Shown piece after piece: positions 1-6,631 of a stretch of DNA of 12,515 nucleotides. The position numbers and the translations under genes are program-made. The stretch covers positions 1 to 12,515 of the forward strand of contig JAAFHM010000042.1 in assembly GCA_013298375.1 (NCBI GenBank). The letters are read 5' to 3'. Position 1 is the stretch's first letter; the number at the start of each line of letters is the position of its first letter. Origin of the DNA: Ignavibacteria bacterium. Its GTDB lineage: Bacteria > Bacteroidota > Ignavibacteria > Kapaibacteriales > UBA4661. The notes under the pieces are model-generated. The model saw only the letters and a list, made by a program, of their open reading frames with translations, was not told the origin of the DNA and did not search any database.

Positions 1-202
1 CGTCAATGTTACCTTTCGCCTCGCCGACCCGCAAAGGCGCTTCACAAGAGCGTTTGTGCCGGGCGAATTCAACAACTGGGGACCAAATAACGGCGGACGC
101 ATCAGTAGTGGTGCGGTCTCCGAGATGCAATACGATGTCACAAGCGGCGCATGGACAAAAACACTCGTACTGACCTCAGTTTTTCAGCTTTTTCATCAGT
201 GA
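1..202 (+). pseudogene. Truncated 5' fragment of a second GH13 amylase (N-terminal starch-binding-like region)
   Basis: Reading from base 2, this frame encodes about 58 residues that align without gaps to residues 26-83 of the complete amylase at 3759-6503. I count 48 of 58 identical residues and about 84% nucleotide identity over bases 11-175. The shared part is the N-terminal beta-sandwich region, with the motifs FRLADPQ, VPGEFNNWGPNN and SEMQYD. Homology stops at about base 175; eight unrelated codons and a TGA at 200-202 follow, only two bases from the stop codon of the convergent TPR gene. No catalytic domain follows, so this copy cannot make a working amylase. Its beginning lies left of the window. 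The divergence from the intact copy argues for an old paralogue rather than a fresh duplication. I infer that an insertion or rearrangement bringing in the ATPase-TPR cassette removed its 3' part. Confidence 0.8.
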
Positions 203-204
203 TT

Positions 205-2094
205 TTACGCCCTCTCGTATCTTTCTCGCAGTTTCCAGAAGAACTCTCCTATGCTGTCCAGCAGACGCTCGCTTACGCTTTTGTCCTCCCATGAAAGACC
301 CGGCAGCCAGCCGTCGGGTGTTAGCGTTCCTGCTTCTATCTGTGATGCAAAGAAATCTTTGTGCTTGCGGTAGTAAGCGCGAGGACGAGCGATACCGCAT
401 CGATGAAGGCGCTGAAGTGCTTCGTCTTTAGTGACTGGTAAGAACTCTTTGTACGCATCATCTGTTATCTGCAAATATTGTTCGCACCTTTCTACCAACA
501 GTAGTAATTCCATTGCTTGCTGAATTGCTGCTTTTTTTTGCCCTATGCGGTAATTATTGAGACTCCAATCCTCTAAACCAACTGCAAACATAAGAACAGG
601 GGCAATAATCTCTACTGATGTTCGCCTACCATCAAAGACTTCATTCAACTTGTGGCGGAAAATTTCAGATGATTCGTGTGCGCTTTTTTGTGCGCCCTGA
701 AAATCACTTATACGATATTGTGCTGAGACGAGGAAGCGGAGCGCTCCTGCTAGAGAAAGCCGATATTCTTCCTTCCGTACTACCAAACGTCGGTAAATAG
801 CAATTGCCTCGCCTAAATTTTTAATCGTTTCTTGTAAAGAAGACGGTGTCAGCATTTGAAAGGAACTCGCAACGGCATATAAAACCCCATCTGATTCATT
901 CGGTCGTAATAAGGGGTAACAGTGAATCACCTCAGAGAAAAGTAAGTCTGCTGCTGCACTATCGGAATTGTCGAATCTTATCATACCCAGAGCCCGCCCT
1001 GCCTTAACAATCTCCGATACATACTTTCCATTGTCAGGATGACCCTCTGGATAACGCTCAGAATAAACCTGCGACCAAAAGCGAAAAATGGTTAGCGATT
1101 CTTGATAGATTTCAGCTGCTTCTTCTTCACGATTACGCCTCCAATCGAACAATGTTCCCAAGACGAAAAGCGCCTTCGCATAATTGATAGCAAGTGATTC
1201 GCTTGTTGGACTGCTTTGGCTCATTGTCAGCATATCATCAAATCCGGCGTGTTTGCAGAGTTCTCGGCTCTGGTCAATACTTTTTCTAAGCAATGTTTCT
1301 GCTTTTTCGTCTCGTCCGGCTTGCTCATAAAACTGCCCCAAAAAGCGATATGCACGCGGCAGAGCGACCGTATTGGGCAGGTTTGGACTGTCAACGCTTT
1401 CCAACAAATCAATATACTGCTGCGCATACTCAATACCTTCGTCGTTATTCCCGACGGACGTAAGTAAGGGGAGCAGCTGCTCATACAGATTCGTTTTGAG
1501 AAGGAATGTCGCGGGTTCGTTACTCAAAGAAGCAAGTTTTTCTTTGAGACGTGAAATTTCTTGGAGTTCGGCATCGGTGGCAGTGTGAGGCTGGTGTCGT
1601 TCGACAGGCAGTTCTGGCGGCAAAGGAATATTTTCCATTGGAACTTCTTCGGAGGGCAGGCTGCCGATGAAAGCCCGGAACGACCACATATCGGGCAGTG
1701 CTTGACTGACCTCGCGGATTGCTTCTGCGCCCAGAGCAATGCGGCAGACGCAAACGATAGGGAGGCGAAAAAGGTAGTCGCGGCGCTGGTTGAACCCGAC
1801 ATACATATCCGAATTGGAGACAAGAGCAGCAAAATCATCCAGAAACAGTATTCCAGTCGAGTCTGTGTTCCTGTTTTCTTCTGCAAAAGCATAGACCTCA
1901 TCCATGAAAGAGCGGTATGACTGCCCTTGAACGGCAATATTTTTACTGGGGCGTTCCGAAAAATGCCCTTGAATACGTGTTTTGAAGCGCTGCCAAACGC
2001 GATTGTCATCGCATTGGAGGACGACAAATTGAAAACCTTCATCTTCAAGTACGCGCAAGCACAGTGCCAGTTCTTCATCAAATGTGGTACTCAT
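205..2094 (-). CDS. TPR-repeat protein with degenerate NTPase-like N-terminal domain (partner of the upstream ATPase)
   Basis: A 629-residue protein, apparently cytoplasmic: no signal peptide or membrane segment is visible. Residues 1-145 look like an alpha/beta nucleotide-binding fold without a Walker A loop. They have a hydrophobic strand (FVVLQCDD, 22-29), a Walker B-like strand ending in two aspartates (ILFLDDF, 82-88), then FNQRRD (101-106) and PDMWSFR (134-140). I recall this last pattern from domains fused to TPRs in other bacterial NTPase-associated proteins. A proline-rich linker (about 150-165) leads to a helical region at about 190-500 with TPR-like repeats, for example ALPRAYRFLGQFYEQAGRDEKAETLLRKS split around residues 245-272. 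The C-terminal 100 residues are not recognised. The start ATG overlaps the ATPase stop (ATGA), implying translational coupling and probably a shared complex. A scaffold or sensor role is inferred; no enzymatic residues are seen. Confidence 0.85.
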   Translation of the reverse strand: MSTTFDEELALCLRVLEDEGFQFVVLQCDDNRVWQRFKTRIQGHFSERPSKNIAVQGQSYRSFMDEVYAFAEENRNTDSTGILFLDDFAALVSNSDMYVGFNQRRDYLFRLPIVCVCRIALGAEAIREVSQALPDMWSFRAFIGSLPSEEVPMENIPLPPELPVERHQPHTATDAELQEISRLKEKLASLSNEPATFLLKTNLYEQLLPLLTSVGNNDEGIEYAQQYIDLLESVDSPNLPNTVALPRAYRFLGQFYEQAGRDEKAETLLRKSIDQSRELCKHAGFDDMLTMSQSSPTSESLAINYAKALFVLGTLFDWRRNREEEAAEIYQESLTIFRFWSQVYSERYPEGHPDNGKYVSEIVKAGRALGMIRFDNSDSAAADLLFSEVIHCYPLLRPNESDGVLYAVASSFQMLTPSSLQETIKNLGEAIAIYRRLVVRKEEYRLSLAGALRFLVSAQYRISDFQGAQKSAHESSEIFRHKLNEVFDGRRTSVEIIAPVLMFAVGLEDWSLNNYRIGQKKAAIQQAMELLLLVERCEQYLQITDDAYKEFLPVTKDEALQRLHRCGIARPRAYYRKHKDFFASQIEAGTLTPDGWLPGLSWEDKSVSERLLDSIGEFFWKLRERYERA

Positions 2095-3497
2095 ATAGAT
2101 AATGGACGCAGCGCAGAGGATGGAAGGAAGCCCGATTGTACGACATATTGCTGGTACATAAAGGACGCTTCGATGATGGGATGCACACGTTTATAGCTAC
2201 CGTCGTTGTATTCAAGCACAATGAGCTTCTCCAAGCATTGTTGCAGACTGGCGCTAAAAGGCGTAGGAATACCGCGTTCGTTGTTTTCTTTTAGCTGCTT
2301 GAGCGTTTCAAGCGTTTCCATGTCAAGATTATTCGCATATTCAGCAGCGAGGCGCTGGACGGCTTTTTGGATTGCGGCGTGGTCAATCGTTGTCGCGGTA
2401 TTTGCGGTAAAAATCAGTGCGTACTGAATAATCCGTAAAAGTTCACGCGGCGAACCTCCGGAGTACATAATTGCCATTTTGACGGTATCACGACTATCAA
2501 AAAGCGATTCATCTATGCGCTTGAAGACAAATTCGTAGAAGCGTTCTATGGCTACGGGAACCTCATCGCCGTTTCTTTCGCGCAATTTGACAAAGGGGAA
2601 CGAAACAACCGTGCTGAACATTTCCAGATGTGTGCGCTCCTTCATAAGTTCAATCGGCAGCGCAAATATCGTATTGGCTTTGATGAGTTGAATTTTATTA
2701 CTTTCATCAATAATCATCTTCCGTCGCATAGCCGCCGTCGCTATTTTTTCCGAACCATCCACGATAAAGAGAATATCTCGTGCAAGTCCGCGCTGATTCA
2801 ATTCCAATACCGTTGTTTGAAGAAATTCATTAAAGCGGTTCGCAAAATCAGGGAAGCGTGTGCGCACTACTGTGCGGATTTTGGTCGTGTTTTCGGTGCT
2901 ACCTATAAGCCCTGCTTTCAATTTAGCCGCGAATTTGAAAATACTGAAAAAACCTGGTGTTTCGTTACCAAGTTCCAATTCTATGCCGCCACTAAGTTTG
3001 ATATTTTTATTGATTTCTTCTACTCTTTCACTAAACCAGTTATGGATGGAAACGAGCATTGCTTGGTCATCGGCTGGGACTTTATCCTCATGCAGACGCT
3101 TGGCAAGCTGCTCCACTTGCAGAAGCACGATATCCATATACTCTATGTCGTTGGTATCCAATTCACTATCAATATTGCACACAACGCAATAGAAGCAATC
3201 AGATTTGTTCAGTCTGGCAACATACTTAGCCAATTCCGATGTTTTCCCTGAACCCCGCATACCGCCAAGAAAGAGAGTAGTTTTATTGAAATAATTGATG
3301 GAACTGTCGTAGGTGAAATCATCCGAATCAACGTTGAGCGTCTCGTATATCATCTTCTCAGCAAAATCTCCACGGACATCACTGAAATCAACAAAAAATG
3401 GGTCGTCAGGACTCGGAACGGGTGTATCGAAACGGACAGCACGTTTAATTTCTTTCAAGGTCTTTGCCTGGTTATTTTTGGGAATTTCCGGCGACAT
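2091..3497 (-). CDS. P-loop ATPase (AAA+/STAND-like), first gene of the ATPase-TPR pair
   Basis: A 468-residue cytoplasmic P-loop NTPase. Counting from the ATG at 3497, Walker A is GGMRGSGKT (78-86), preceded by the strand TLFLG. Walker B is ILFIVDGSEKI (242-252), followed by a probable sensor strand (NTIFALPIEL, about 275-284). SGGSPREL (346-353) resembles the sensor-2/GxP motif of AAA+ and STAND ATPases. A winged-helix-like C-terminus follows (EKLIVLEYNDGSYKRVHPII). DDPFFVDFSDVRG near residues 31-43 is the family-type N-terminal box. I chose this start because AAGGAA lies nine bases upstream and the protein aligns sensibly from there. An in-frame ATG at 3551 and a TTG at 3572 would add 18 or 25 residues with no family features. 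Base composition is low in parts (about 30% GC at 3001-3060). The gene overlaps the TPR gene by four bases. The cellular role is unknown; a conflict or signalling switch is plausible. Confidence 0.85.
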   Translation of the reverse strand: MSPEIPKNNQAKTLKEIKRAVRFDTPVPSPDDPFFVDFSDVRGDFAEKMIYETLNVDSDDFTYDSSINYFNKTTLFLGGMRGSGKTSELAKYVARLNKSDCFYCVVCNIDSELDTNDIEYMDIVLLQVEQLAKRLHEDKVPADDQAMLVSIHNWFSERVEEINKNIKLSGGIELELGNETPGFFSIFKFAAKLKAGLIGSTENTTKIRTVVRTRFPDFANRFNEFLQTTVLELNQRGLARDILFIVDGSEKIATAAMRRKMIIDESNKIQLIKANTIFALPIELMKERTHLEMFSTVVSFPFVKLRERNGDEVPVAIERFYEFVFKRIDESLFDSRDTVKMAIMYSGGSPRELLRIIQYALIFTANTATTIDHAAIQKAVQRLAAEYANNLDMETLETLKQLKENNERGIPTPFSASLQQCLEKLIVLEYNDGSYKRVHPIIEASFMYQQYVVQSGFLPSSALRPLSI

Positions 3498-3506
3498 AGC
3501 TCTTGT

Positions 3507-3512
3507 TTCCTT
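3507..3512 (-). promoter_or_regulatory. Shine-Dalgarno-like site for the ATPase gene
   Basis: The minus strand reads AAGGAA, nine bases before the ATG at 3497. No comparable purine box precedes the alternative ATG at 3551. The site is the main reason for choosing the shorter start. Most other genes in the window show no clear Shine-Dalgarno sequence, so its weight is moderate. Confidence 0.4.
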
Positions 3513-3604
3513 GTTGAATGGAGGTTTATAGAGGATGGAATAATGGCTCATCCGAATACATGATGCGAACAACCATTGTTTGCGAATGTACGATAAAATT
3601 AAAA

Positions 3605-3621
3605 ATAATAACAGTTATTAT
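3605..3621. promoter_or_regulatory. 17-bp perfect palindrome, candidate operator between divergent genes
   Basis: ATAATAAC and its exact reverse complement GTTATTAT flank a single central A. The site lies in the roughly 260-bp region between the divergently transcribed ATPase-TPR pair (-) and amylase (+). It sits just upstream of both presumed promoter areas, the usual place for a dimeric repressor site. It is AT-rich, so chance occurrence is possible, and no regulator gene is present next to it. There is no U-tract or GC stem, so a terminator is unlikely. Confidence 0.4.
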
Positions 3622-3678
3622 CTCATAGGACTTTCGCAAAATATTCACGCAAGGATGTCAATCTTTGTATGCACCCTG

Positions 3679-3707
3679 TTGTGCAAGAAGTCTCTTGGCA
3701 GTATATT
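3679..3707 (+). promoter_or_regulatory. Weak candidate promoter for the amylase gene
   Basis: TTGTGC (3679-3684) and TATATT (3702-3707) are separated by 17 bases and lie about 50 bases before the preferred amylase start. The first box matches the sigma70 -35 consensus at only three of six positions, and Bacteroidota promoters normally use a different consensus (TTTG and TAnnTTTG). This is only a possible site. Confidence 0.2.
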
Positions 3708-3758
3708 ACCGATAATTCTTGCTCTTTTGGCTGTATTTCTGATTTTACCTCCGATTCT

Positions 3759-6503
3759 ATGTTTTTGCTCCGATTATTCTCTCTCTGTATATTGATGCTG
3801 CTTTCAAGCCTCATGCAAGTCTTCGCCCAGCGCTCAACCATCACCTTTCGCCTCGCCGACCCGCAGAAACGCTACATCCGCGCTTTTGTGCCGGGTGAGT
3901 TTAATAACTGGGGACCCAATAACGGCGGGCGCATCAGCGCTGGTGCGGTCTCCGAGATGCAGTACGATTCCGCAAGCGGCGCATGGACAAAGACGCTTGT
4001 GCTGAACACGGGGCAGCGTTATCTCTACAAATTTCACGTTCACCGCGATGCTTTAGGAGCGCAATTTGAATGGCTTGCTGACCCTTTGAACGACGTGCAG
4101 GACGGCTCGGCAAATCAAAACTCCGTACTACAAATTGCATCCTTACTCATTTTTCAACCTGCCTTGCAAGTCAGTAATGGCACGGTCTCTGGTGTAAGTG
4201 CATCCGTCGTAGCCAACGCTGCGCTCACGCGCTTGGCTGTTGTCGCCGGAGCAGATACCATCTCGCTTACAGGCACGACGCTTGCGAGTGTGCGCGAGAG
4301 CGGTCTTTTGCGGGTGCAATTTGGGAAATTCGTCGCAACAACAGCATCGGTGCGGATTCTGGCGAATGACAATGTGGGTAATAGTGCCAATTATCGCTTT
4401 CCTGTTCTTATCAATGCCGTTCCAACGTGGGCGCGAGATGCCGTCTGGTATCAAATTTTCCCGGAGCGCTTCCGCAATGGCGACCCAAAGAACGACCCGA
4501 CGCGAGAAAGTCTCGAACTCGGCAACGGCGTAAGCGACAAATGGCGCATCAAACCTTGGGGCAGCGATTGGTTTTCACGGGATGAGTGGGAACGCGAGTT
4601 TGGCAGCAATTTCTACAATAATTCCATTTTCCACCGCCGCTATGGTGGCGATTTGCAAGGCATTCTTGACCGTTTAGATTATCTCAAAGACTTGGGCATT
4701 ACGGCGCTCTACCTGAACCCCATATTTTACGCCAATTCGCTGCACAAATACGACGGCAATGCGCATCACCACATTGACCCGTATTTTGGACCCAACCCAA
4801 GTGCCGACTTAGCGCAGATCGCCCGCGAGAACGCTTCCAATGCGCCTTACGACCCCAAAACGTGGCGTTGGACAAGTGCGGATTCGCTATTTTTGAAACT
4901 TATTCGTGAGGTAAAAGCACGGAATATGCGCATCATCCTTGATGGCGTGTGGAATCACGTCGGACGCGGCTTTTTTGCTTTTCAAGACCTTGCGCAAAAG
5001 CAGTCTGCATCAGGCTTCAAGGACTGGTTCGTGGTAAATCGCTTCGACGACCCAAACACGACGCAAAATGAATTTAGCTATAAATCGTGGGAAAATTTCA
5101 CGTCCCTACCGGAATTTGCCCGAACCGCCGATGGACGCGACCTTGCGCCCGCTCCGAAGGACTACATCTGGAACGTCACGCGGCGCTGGATGGATCCGAA
5201 CGGCGACGGCAACCCCAACGACGGCATTGACGGTTGGCGTTTGGACGTAGTGCCGTATATGCCGCTTGGTTTCTGGAACGAGTGGAATATCTACGTTCGC
5301 ACCATCAACCCGAATGCCTACACCACCGCTGAGATTTGGACAGACCAAACACCAGCATTTGTGCGGGGTGGCAACTTTTCGGCGGCAATGAATTATTGGG
5401 CGTTTGCGCTTCCCGTCAAAGATTTTTTCATCAACAAACGCGGCACGGCGGAATCCTTCTGGAACACCATCACAAGCCGCATGAATGCTTATACGCCGGA
5501 GGTGCAAGCCGCCATGCAAAACATGATGGATTCGCACGACACCGAGCGCCTTGCCTCGCAAATTGTGAACAGCAATCTCACAGGAACGCCCACCAACAAC
5601 GCATGGGCGCGACCGTCCTACCTCATTCGCAAGCCCACCGAGCAGGAGCGCGACCTACAAAAACTCATTGCGCTCTTTCAAATGACCTTCACAGGCGCAC
5701 CAATGCTCTATTACGGCACAGAATCCGGCATCTGGGGCGGCAACGACCCCGACGACCGCTCCCCGATGAACTGGTCGGACATCCGCTTCGATGCGCAAGC
5801 AGGCTCACATTCCCCAGCATTTGTGCGCCCTGTGGATGATATGAATTTTGATAGTAGTTTGGTGGGGTTTTACAAAAAGCGTATTCAGTACAGAAATACT
5901 ACAAGAGGTTACAACATCGATTTTCCAACACCTTCTTTCTATTCTTTCTCAGTTCGTAATAATACTTTCCTAAGTTTCAACTCTTTAGCTTTTGCGTATG
6001 AAGTACCTACTATTTTTGCTAGGAATTACGATTTTGTTGCATTCAATTTAAGCAGCGATACCGTAAAAATAGACATTCCAAGAAAAGGTTTATTTATCCC
6101 CTACAAACTCGACCCTGTGAATACGACACCATTCAATTTTGAATTAACTTTAAGACCAGGGCAGCCAGCATTGCTCACTATGCCGCCAATGAGTGGTGCT
6201 GTAGTCAGGCATATTACTCAAGTTAGTGTTAAAGATGATAGGGCAAATTCTACACTCAAATCTTTTCCCCAACCCTTCACCGACCGTACAACGCTGGAAT
6301 ACCGCTTGGAACGGTCCTCGGAGGTGCTGGTGCGGGTGCATGATGCCTTGGGGCGAGAGGTGATGCGCTTTTCGGAGGGTGTGCTGCCCGAAGGCGTACA
6401 TACGCGGGAGATAGACGGCACGGGTTGGGCAAGCGGAGTGTATTTTTGTACGGTAATGCCGCAGAATGGCTCTGTGGGGCGAGTGATGCTGGTGAAGCGG
6501 TGA
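3759..6503 (+). CDS. Secreted GH13 alpha-amylase family enzyme (cyclomaltodextrinase/neopullulanase-like) with T9SS sorting domain
   Basis: A 914-residue glycoside hydrolase expected to cleave alpha-1,4 (possibly also alpha-1,6) links in starch, pullulan or cyclodextrins outside the cell. The order is: signal peptide (1-23, leucine-rich, ending VFA before QRS); starch-binding-like beta-sandwich (about 27-110, GEFNNWGPN); a second beta region (about 115-220); GH13 barrel starting near AVWYQIFPERF. All four GH13 signatures are intact: DGVWNH (395-400), GWRLDVV with nucleophile D496, EIW with acid/base E525, and SHDTE with H593 and D594. A beta domain and a T9SS type A C-terminal sorting domain follow (836-914, FPQPF ... 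GVYFCTV ... MLVKR). I preferred the ATG at 3759 over the one at 3669 because it gives a clean signal peptide at the N-terminus. Residues about 694-835 are encoded by unusually AT-rich DNA. Exact substrate specificity is not determinable here. Confidence 0.95.
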   Translation: MFLLRLFSLCILMLLSSLMQVFAQRSTITFRLADPQKRYIRAFVPGEFNNWGPNNGGRISAGAVSEMQYDSASGAWTKTLVLNTGQRYLYKFHVHRDALGAQFEWLADPLNDVQDGSANQNSVLQIASLLIFQPALQVSNGTVSGVSASVVANAALTRLAVVAGADTISLTGTTLASVRESGLLRVQFGKFVATTASVRILANDNVGNSANYRFPVLINAVPTWARDAVWYQIFPERFRNGDPKNDPTRESLELGNGVSDKWRIKPWGSDWFSRDEWEREFGSNFYNNSIFHRRYGGDLQGILDRLDYLKDLGITALYLNPIFYANSLHKYDGNAHHHIDPYFGPNPSADLAQIARENASNAPYDPKTWRWTSADSLFLKLIREVKARNMRIILDGVWNHVGRGFFAFQDLAQKQSASGFKDWFVVNRFDDPNTTQNEFSYKSWENFTSLPEFARTADGRDLAPAPKDYIWNVTRRWMDPNGDGNPNDGIDGWRLDVVPYMPLGFWNEWNIYVRTINPNAYTTAEIWTDQTPAFVRGGNFSAAMNYWAFALPVKDFFINKRGTAESFWNTITSRMNAYTPEVQAAMQNMMDSHDTERLASQIVNSNLTGTPTNNAWARPSYLIRKPTEQERDLQKLIALFQMTFTGAPMLYYGTESGIWGGNDPDDRSPMNWSDIRFDAQAGSHSPAFVRPVDDMNFDSSLVGFYKKRIQYRNTTRGYNIDFPTPSFYSFSVRNNTFLSFNSLAFAYEVPTIFARNYDFVAFNLSSDTVKIDIPRKGLFIPYKLDPVNTTPFNFELTLRPGQPALLTMPPMSGAVVRHITQVSVKDDRANSTLKSFPQPFTDRTTLEYRLERSSEVLVRVHDALGREVMRFSEGVLPEGVHTREIDGTGWASGVYFCTVMPQNGSVGRVMLVKR

Positions 6504-6510
6504 AATTCTC

Positions 6511-6548
6511 TTGCGAGGGTCTCGCTGCCTTGAGCTAGACCCTCGCAA
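6511..6548. terminator. Perfect 12-bp stem-loop after the amylase gene
   Basis: TTGCGAGGGTCT (6511-6522) and its exact reverse complement AGACCCTCGCAA (6537-6548) enclose a 14-base loop, starting seven bases after the amylase stop codon. The position and GC-rich stem fit a transcription terminator. No uninterrupted U-tract follows on the plus strand, so it may instead protect the 3' end or act with Rho. Confidence 0.6.
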
Positions 6549-6559
6549 TCTGCCAACAG

Positions 6560-6596
6560 CAAATTTTGGCAAAAACGCTCCTATTGACAAAATTTG
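6560..6596. repeat. Second inverted repeat in the convergent intergenic region
   Basis: CAAATTTTG (6560-6568) and CAAAATTTG (6588-6596) are exact reverse complements around a 19-base spacer. The structure lies between the ends of the amylase and the CHASE3 gene and could add to termination in either direction. Being AT-rich, it is a weaker structure than the stem at 6511-6548. Confidence 0.35.
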
Positions 6597-6601
6597 GCTA
6601 A

Positions 6602-6625
6602 ATTCTGTCAGTACGATGACAAAAT
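6602..6625 (-). terminator. Weak stem-loop after the CHASE3 sensor gene
   Basis: On the minus strand ATTTTGTCA and TGACAGAAT can form a nine-pair stem (one G-U pair) around a six-base loop, starting seven bases after the stop codon of the CHASE3 gene. The stem is AT-rich and the following bases hold no clear run of U. It may terminate the minus-strand transcript, but the support is modest. Confidence 0.3.
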
Positions 6626-6631
6626 TCAAAG

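Noticed and set aside
176..400. Alternative basic C-terminus for the TPR protein in another frame (frameshift)
   Set aside because: The annotated frame itself ends in a natural-looking helix and there is no homopolymer slip site that calls for a frameshift.
1524..2081. Large overlapping reading frames opposite or beside the TPR, ATPase, lepB and amylase genes
   Set aside because: They lie inside well-supported genes in other frames, have no recognisable motifs and have compositions typical of shadow frames.
3498..3572. Longer ATPase start (TTG at 3572 or ATG at 3551)
   Set aside because: The extra 18-25 residues show no family features, the longest uses TTG, and only the ATG at 3497 has a Shine-Dalgarno-like AAGGAA at good spacing. 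The ATG at 3551 remains possible.
3669..3758. Longer amylase start at 3669
   Set aside because: It would put 30 polar residues, including cysteines, before an obvious signal peptide, which is unlikely for an exported protein.
175..3758. Composite transposon or IS element carrying the ATPase-TPR cassette
   Set aside because: No transposase, terminal inverted repeats or short target duplication could be found at either edge; the mode of insertion stays open.
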